From Anaerocolumna sp. (lineage in GTDB: Bacteria; Bacillota; Clostridia; Lachnospirales; Lachnospiraceae), in contig JAQSYR010000040.1 of the NCBI GenBank assembly GCA_029256035.1, forward strand, positions 1-11,418: a stretch of 11,418 bases of DNA. The letters run 5' to 3'. A model generated the notes under the pieces. The model had not been told where the DNA came from, did not search any database, and worked only from the letters and a program-made list of their open reading frames with translations. The translations under genes and the position numbers were made by a program. Below are positions 6,923 to 11,418 of the stretch, piece after piece (positions within the stretch are counted from its first letter, which is position 1; each line of letters begins with the position of its first letter).

Positions 6923-9886
6923 ATGAAAAAGAAAGCAATCTTTAAGGATTTTATAGTTGAAATTAAAAAAAGTCTAAGTAGATTTTTCTCCATACTTCTT
7001 ATTGTGGCTTTGGGAGTAGCTTTTTACTCTGGAATCCGCTCTACCAAGCCAGATATGCAATTATCTGCGGATACCTATTATGATGACAATAATTTTATGG
7101 ATATCAGAGTGCTTAGCACATTAGGATTGACCGAAGAAGATGAAAATGCAATTCAACAGATCGAAGGAGTATATAAGGCCGAACCGGGATATTCGTTTGA
7201 AGCCTTATGCCAAACAGATTCCTCTTCTTTGGTTGTTAAATTATTTTCAATGCAAAATACAATAAATAGTATTAATATTTTATCTGGCAGGTTACCAAAA
7301 ACTTCGACGGAATGTTTGGTTGATGCCCAGTTTATTGATTCTTCCGGTTATCAGATTGGTGATACCATAACAATCCAATTAGAAGAGGAAGATATTTTAG
7401 ATAAATTAACCAATCAAACCTTTACTATTACAGGAATTGGTTCGACACCTTTTTATTTATCCAGGGAGCGAGGGAGTACCTCTATTGGAAATGGAAATAT
7501 TAACAGCTTTATCCTTCTTTCTACTGACGCATTTCAAATGGAAGCTTATACAGAAATCTATGTAACTGTAGACAATGGAATTAGTTTTGTTAGTAATACC
7601 AAGGAATACGAATCTTTTGTAAAATCTGTAGTCAAAAATATTGAATCCATTGCTGATATAAGAAGAGAAGCAAGATATATAGAAATTATTGAAGAACCAA
7701 CAAAAGAATTAGAAGAAGCAAAGATTGAGTTAAATCGTGAAGAAGCAAAAGCCAACAAAGAATTGGATGATGCGGCTAAGAAGCTTGCGGATGCTTCCTT
7801 AGAAATTCAAGATGGGGAAAAAAGTATTTCAGAAGCAAAATCGAAACTAGAAGATGGAAGAGTAGAGTTAGAACTTCAGAAAGAAAAACTAATCAAATCA
7901 GAAGATGAACTTGAAATTGCAGCAGATACACTAAGAAGTGGAGAAACCGCCCTTAACGAAAGTGTAATAGAGGAGTCAAAGAAACGCATTAAAGATGGCT
8001 GGGATGAAATTGCCAAAGCTGAAGAAAGGATTGCAGAAAGTGAATCCTTGATACTAGAAAAAGAGGCTGATCTTAAACTTGGTAAAGAAACATTAGCTGA
8101 AAATGAAAAGGAATATAAAGATGCTGTAAAAACTGCTGAGAAAGAGTTTTCAGATGCATGGAATAAAATTGCTGATAGTGAAAAGAAATTAAGTAAGCTG
8201 GAATATCCAAAATGGTATGTTTTGGATCGTAATAGTATTCAAACCTATGTAGAGTATGGACAGGATGCAGAGAGAATCGGCAATATTGGTAAAGTATTTC
8301 CTGCAATCTTCTTTCTGGTGGCTGCTTTAGTAAGTCTTACAACAATGACACGTATGGTAGAAGAAGAAAGAACCCAGATTGGAACCTTAAAAGCCCTGGG
8401 ATATAGTAAAAGCATAATCGCCAGCAAATATATTATGTATGGCTTATTGGCTACGCTATTAGGTAGTATTATTGGTAATGCAGTTGGTGGTAAAGTTCTG
8501 CCCATTGTTATTATAACAGCTTACAAACTGCTTTATGCTAACCTACCAACTGTAATTACCCCTTACAATATTTATTACGGGTTAATTTCTACTCTGCTTG
8601 CTGTTATGACAACGACACTGGCGACCTTATTTGCCTGCTATAAAGAATTATTACTCCCTCCTTCCATGCTAATGAGGCCTGCTGCACCTAAACAGGGGAA
8701 AAGGGTAATATTTGAGAGAATTCCGTGGTTATGGAAACGTCTTAATTTTACTTCAAAATCTACCATACGCAACCTTTTAAGGTATAAGAAACGATTTTTT
8801 ATGACGGTTTTTGGTATTGGTGGTTGTATGTCACTTTTATTGGTGGGATATGGACTTATGGATTCCATTGGAGCAATGTCAAGTGTTCAATATATTGACA
8901 TATGGCATCAGGATGCCTCGGTTTTGTTAGACAATGAGGCAACAGAAGAAGAACTTAATGTGTTAATAGAGGGTCTAAGTAAGACAGAAAATATTGAAAA
9001 TTCACTATTGATCAGTGAAGAATCCATGGATATTAGTTATCTCAAGTTTACTGAAAATTGCAATATATTAGTTCCAGAAGATAGTCAACAGATAAGTGAA
9101 TTTGTGTCTTTTAGAAACAGGATAACCAAAGAAGAGTATGAATTAGAAGATGGTAGTGTTATTATTACTGAAAAACTGGCAAGCTTGCTTAATGCACAGG
9201 TAGGAGATACCATTAATTTAAGCAAGGATGAGACAAAGCCTATGGAAATAAAAATATCCCATATTATTGAAAATTATATGATGCATTATGTATTTATGAC
9301 TAAGAATACCTATGAATCATTATTTTCATTAGATACAAAATATAATAAAATACTTTTAAAGACAAGCCAAATGACACAAGAAAGTGAAGATGCAATGGCT
9401 TTAAAATTACTGGAATTACCTGTAGTAACAAACATAACTTATACTTCTGACTTACAAAAGCAGCTGGATGATATGCTAAATAGCTTAAATATTGTAGTAT
9501 TTGTTTTAATTGTGGCAGCTGGCCTCTTAGCATTTGTAGTATTGTATAATCTAAATAATATTAATATTAATGAACGGCAAAGAGAACTTGCAACATTAAA
9601 AGTGTTAGGATTTTTAGATATGGAAGTGGCAACTTATGTGTATCGGGAGAATGTGTTGCTTACCCTATTAGGGTCAATTGCAGGTGTGTTTTTAGGTATT
9701 ATTATGCATCGATTTGTGATTCTTACTGTAGAAATTGATATGATTATGTTTGGCAGAACAATTAATTTCACAAGTTTTATTTATAGCACACTTTTAACTT
9801 TGGGATTTTCTGCTTTTGTTAATTTTGTTATGTTCTATAAATTAAGAAAAATTGATATGGTTGAATCATTAAAAAGTATAGAGTAG
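6923..9886 (+). CDS. FtsX-family ABC transporter permease with extracytoplasmic coiled coil
   Basis: Large membrane permease (987 residues) paired with the ATPase just upstream; AGGAG at 6913-6917 supports the ATG. It has two FtsX-type units. Membrane span 1 (about 21-38) is followed by an outside domain (about 40-255) and a long charged coiled coil (about 259-425) with repeated E/D-K-A-x-x-E-L/I and DG-E motifs. Then come spans 2-4 (about 455-475, 502-530, 551-572), the second unit's span 5 (624-647), an outside domain (about 655-850), and spans 6-8 (854-877, 907-929, 949-972). The coupling motifs EERTQIGTLKALGYS (481-495) and ERQRELATLKVLGF (884-897) are the duplicated cytoplasmic segments that contact the ATPase. 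The C-terminus ends in KIDMVESLKSIE as in this family. Roles in relatives include peptide efflux, lipoprotein release and cell-wall enzyme control; which applies here is not known. Confidence 0.9.
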   Translation: MKKKAIFKDFIVEIKKSLSRFFSILLIVALGVAFYSGIRSTKPDMQLSADTYYDDNNFMDIRVLSTLGLTEEDENAIQQIEGVYKAEPGYSFEALCQTDSSSLVVKLFSMQNTINSINILSGRLPKTSTECLVDAQFIDSSGYQIGDTITIQLEEEDILDKLTNQTFTITGIGSTPFYLSRERGSTSIGNGNINSFILLSTDAFQMEAYTEIYVTVDNGISFVSNTKEYESFVKSVVKNIESIADIRREARYIEIIEEPTKELEEAKIELNREEAKANKELDDAAKKLADASLEIQDGEKSISEAKSKLEDGRVELELQKEKLIKSEDELEIAADTLRSGETALNESVIEESKKRIKDGWDEIAKAEERIAESESLILEKEADLKLGKETLAENEKEYKDAVKTAEKEFSDAWNKIADSEKKLSKLEYPKWYVLDRNSIQTYVEYGQDAERIGNIGKVFPAIFFLVAALVSLTTMTRMVEEERTQIGTLKALGYSKSIIASKYIMYGLLATLLGSIIGNAVGGKVLPIVIITAYKLLYANLPTVITPYNIYYGLISTLLAVMTTTLATLFACYKELLLPPSMLMRPAAPKQGKRVIFERIPWLWKRLNFTSKSTIRNLLRYKKRFFMTVFGIGGCMSLLLVGYGLMDSIGAMSSVQYIDIWHQDASVLLDNEATEEELNVLIEGLSKTENIENSLLISEESMDISYLKFTENCNILVPEDSQQISEFVSFRNRITKEEYELEDGSVIITEKLASLLNAQVGDTINLSKDETKPMEIKISHIIENYMMHYVFMTKNTYESLFSLDTKYNKILLKTSQMTQESEDAMALKLLELPVVTNITYTSDLQKQLDDMLNSLNIVVFVLIVAAGLLAFVVLYNLNNININERQRELATLKVLGFLDMEVATYVYRENVLLTLLGSIAGVFLGIIMHRFVILTVEIDMIMFGRTINFTSFIYSTLLTLGFSAFVNFVMFYKLRKIDMVESLKSIE

Positions 9887-9939
9887 AAGGTATGATAATA
9901 GAATATAATAGATGGATTGTAATAAAGGAAGTCAAATAA

Positions 9940-10512
9940 TTGAAGACAAATAAATGTTTAAGTTTATTTCAATATCATGGTCCTTTTTCTATTATATTCT
10001 ATATGGCTTTATTTGCATTACTCTGGTATCTGATTATACCTCATACCTCTGTATATTACAGAAATGACTTCTTTGACCCGTACTTTCATAAGTTAAATAA
10101 TGAAGATGTTACTTTAATAAAAGGGGAAGTTTTTAAGGTCTATCCTGTGGGTATAAATAAAAGAGTATATTATTCTTCAACAGATTTTAAAGTGGCTGAT
10201 GTTAATATATTTGGCAATGTAATTGCTTATCGACCGGGAACTACATTTATTAAAGTTAAGGTAGAAGATGAAGTTTTTAAATGCAGAGTCAGGGTGATTA
10301 GTATTAGCCATAAGAATTTAGAATTAAATATTGGGGAAACTTATAAGCTTAAAGTTTATAATTTGTGGTTTGGTGTCAGCTGGAGCAGTAGTAATAAAGC
10401 AGTTGTTAAAGTAAATAGATTTGGTAAAGTTACTGCTGTTTCTAAAGGCAGTGCCACTGTTTATGGAGAAGTTAGAGGAAAAGTACTCTCATGTAAAGTT
10501 AAAGTAGAATAA
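9940..10512 (+). CDS. Membrane-anchored protein with two Ig-like (BIG2) modules
   Basis: The 190-residue protein has a short basic N-terminus, one hydrophobic span (about 17-34, no clear cleavage site) and an outside part made of two Ig-like beta modules. Module 2 (about 126-190) is a clear BIG2 pattern: LELNIGETYKL, then VSWSSSNKAVVKVNRFGKVT, AVSKGSATVY and a closing CKVKVE. Module 1 (about 55-120) follows the same plan in degenerate form (LIKGEVFKV, YYSSTDFKVADVNIFGNV, RPGTTFIKVKV). The start is a TTG at 9940 with AAAGGAAG at 9924-9931. The next in-frame ATG is within the membrane span and would remove the positive N-terminus, and the nearby ATG at 9954 is out of frame. It lies 53 bases after the permease gene with no terminator visible, suggesting cotranscription and an envelope role. 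BIG2 modules bind surface polymers or proteins in other bacteria; the ligand here is unknown. Confidence 0.8.
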   Translation: MKTNKCLSLFQYHGPFSIIFYMALFALLWYLIIPHTSVYYRNDFFDPYFHKLNNEDVTLIKGEVFKVYPVGINKRVYYSSTDFKVADVNIFGNVIAYRPGTTFIKVKVEDEVFKCRVRVISISHKNLELNIGETYKLKVYNLWFGVSWSSSNKAVVKVNRFGKVTAVSKGSATVYGEVRGKVLSCKVKVE

Positions 10513-10576
10513 AGGTCTAAAATTCCATAATTGGTATTAAAATAGTAATAATATTAAATTTGGACGTGAGGATTTC

Positions 10577-11418
10577 ATGAAAAGATTTGGAGCACTTTTT
10601 ATAGGTATGATTCTACTAATGAGCTCAATTTTTCCAATGAAGGTATGGGCAGAACCAAAAGAAAATCCCTTAGAAATCACATCAACAGCAGCCGTTTTAA
10701 TTGAAGGCTCTACCGGAGAAATTATATATGACAAAAATAAAGATGAACAACTAAGGCCGGCAAGTATAACAAAGATTATGACTTTGCTTCTTATATTTGA
10801 AGCACTTGACAGTGGCAAAATAACCCTTTCTGACCAGGTTTCCGTTAGTGAACATGCAGCATCCATGGGTGGCTCCCAAGTGTACCTGGAACCATATGAA
10901 ACACAAGATGTTGACACTATGATAAAATGTATTAGTATTGCAAGTGCTAATGATGCAAGTGTTGCTTTGGCTGAACATATTGCAGGTTCAGAAGAAGAGT
11001 TTGTGGCAAGAATGAATGCCAGAGCCAAGGAACTTGGCATGGAAAACACCAATTTTGTGAATTGTTATGGATTGGATACGGATAATCATTATTCTAGTGC
11101 CTATGATGTTGCTTTAATGTCTAGAGAACTTATTACCAAGCATCCGGAAATCAGTCAATATTCTACCGTCTGGATGGATACGTTTGTACATACAACAAAG
11201 AAGGGACAGACAGAATTTGGATTAACTAATACCAATAAGTTAATCAAACAGTATAATGGGATTACTGGCTTAAAAACAGGTTCCACCGGTTTAGCCAAGT
11301 ATTGTCTTTCTGCAACTGCCAAAAGAGATGGAATGGACCTGATTGCTGTAATTATGGCTGCACCTGACACTAAAACAAGATTTAGGGAAGCATCAAAACT
11401 TTTAGATTATGGTTTTGC
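10577..11418 (+). CDS. dacF: D-alanyl-D-alanine carboxypeptidase, DacF type (partial, runs off right edge)
   Basis: Penicillin-binding serine peptidase (peptidase family S11) that removes the terminal D-alanine from peptidoglycan stem peptides outside the membrane. Translation from the ATG at 10577 (GAGG at 10568-10571) gives 280 codons before the window ends. A signal peptide occupies residues 1-25, with probable cleavage after VWA. The three catalytic motifs are complete: SITK (63-66, nucleophile Ser63), SAN (123-125) and KTG (233-235). The C-terminal beta domain and amphipathic membrane anchor lie outside the window. In B. subtilis, dacF is expressed in the forespore and precedes spoIIAA-spoIIAB-sigF; the presence of spoIIM and xerD upstream in this window supports DacF over the vegetative DacA. 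A frame of 171 codons on the opposite strand (10537-11052) is a shadow of this gene. Confidence 0.88.
   Translation, partial: MKRFGALFIGMILLMSSIFPMKVWAEPKENPLEITSTAAVLIEGSTGEIIYDKNKDEQLRPASITKIMTLLLIFEALDSGKITLSDQVSVSEHAASMGGSQVYLEPYETQDVDTMIKCISIASANDASVALAEHIAGSEEEFVARMNARAKELGMENTNFVNCYGLDTDNHYSSAYDVALMSRELITKHPEISQYSTVWMDTFVHTTKKGQTEFGLTNTNKLIKQYNGITGLKTGSTGLAKYCLSATAKRDGMDLIAVIMAAPDTKTRFREASKLLDYGF

Noticed and set aside
7442..7448. TTCGACA, the reverse complement of a Spo0A box
   Set aside because: It lies inside the permease coding sequence far from any promoter; a seven-base match is expected by chance.
7558..8868. Several minus-strand open frames of 66-86 codons inside the permease gene
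   Set aside because: All lie opposite a convincing 987-codon gene and lack ribosome binding sites or family motifs.
9904..9909. TATAAT upstream of the BIG2 gene
   Set aside because: No -35 resembling TTGACA at 16-18 bases and no TGn extension, so I did not call a promoter; cotranscription with the permease is as likely.
10537..11052. 171-codon open frame on the minus strand
   Set aside because: It lies opposite the dacF gene, which has a signal peptide and all three catalytic motifs; the reverse frame shows no recognisable domain and is a shadow.

Overview
The window is AT-rich, gene-dense, and has strong AGGAGG-type ribosome binding sites. It carries endospore genes (spoIIM, a dacF-type carboxypeptidase), an anaerobe-style coiled-coil FtsX permease and a DUF1653 protein. 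Together these point to a spore-forming clostridial Firmicute, most likely a member of the Lachnospiraceae. That placement is an inference from gene content and protein flavour, not from a search.

Layout. 1-69 is the tail of an upstream gene, probably an aminotransferase. 95-841 is proC (proline biosynthesis), which lacks an internal block that the family normally has. 959-1492 is a Nudix ADP-ribose pyrophosphatase-type hydrolase, followed by a perfect hairpin terminator. 1672-2280 is spoIIM (engulfment). 2436-3237 is an SGNH/GDSL hydrolase gene with a strong promoter but a frame break and apparent loss of its N-terminal domain. 3272-4156 is a XerD-type tyrosine recombinase with unusual active-site residues. 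A long bidirectional terminator separates it from the convergent gene aroF (4221-5249, minus strand; DAHP synthase, first step of the shikimate pathway). A 333-base AT-rich divergent intergenic region (5250-5582) holds the promoters of aroF and of the next gene, plus a short tandem repeat.

From 5583 the genes run rightward: a DUF1653 protein, a MacB/LolD-type ABC ATPase, its large FtsX-family permease with a long periplasm-side coiled coil, a small membrane-anchored protein with two Ig-like (BIG2) modules, and a truncated dacF-type D,D-carboxypeptidase that runs off the right edge.

The order spoIIM ... xerD ... dacF matches the backbone known from Bacillus subtilis, where dacF precedes spoIIAA-spoIIAB-sigF. 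Here the SGNH gene, aroF, the DUF1653 gene and the transporter/BIG2 group lie between these landmarks. The most notable points are three genes with missing or altered functional elements (proC, SGNH hydrolase, xerD) within 4.2 kb, and the transporter plus BIG2 anchor as a possible cell-envelope unit. I found no phage, insertion sequence, CRISPR array, tRNA or rRNA, and no clear case for a wholly new system.
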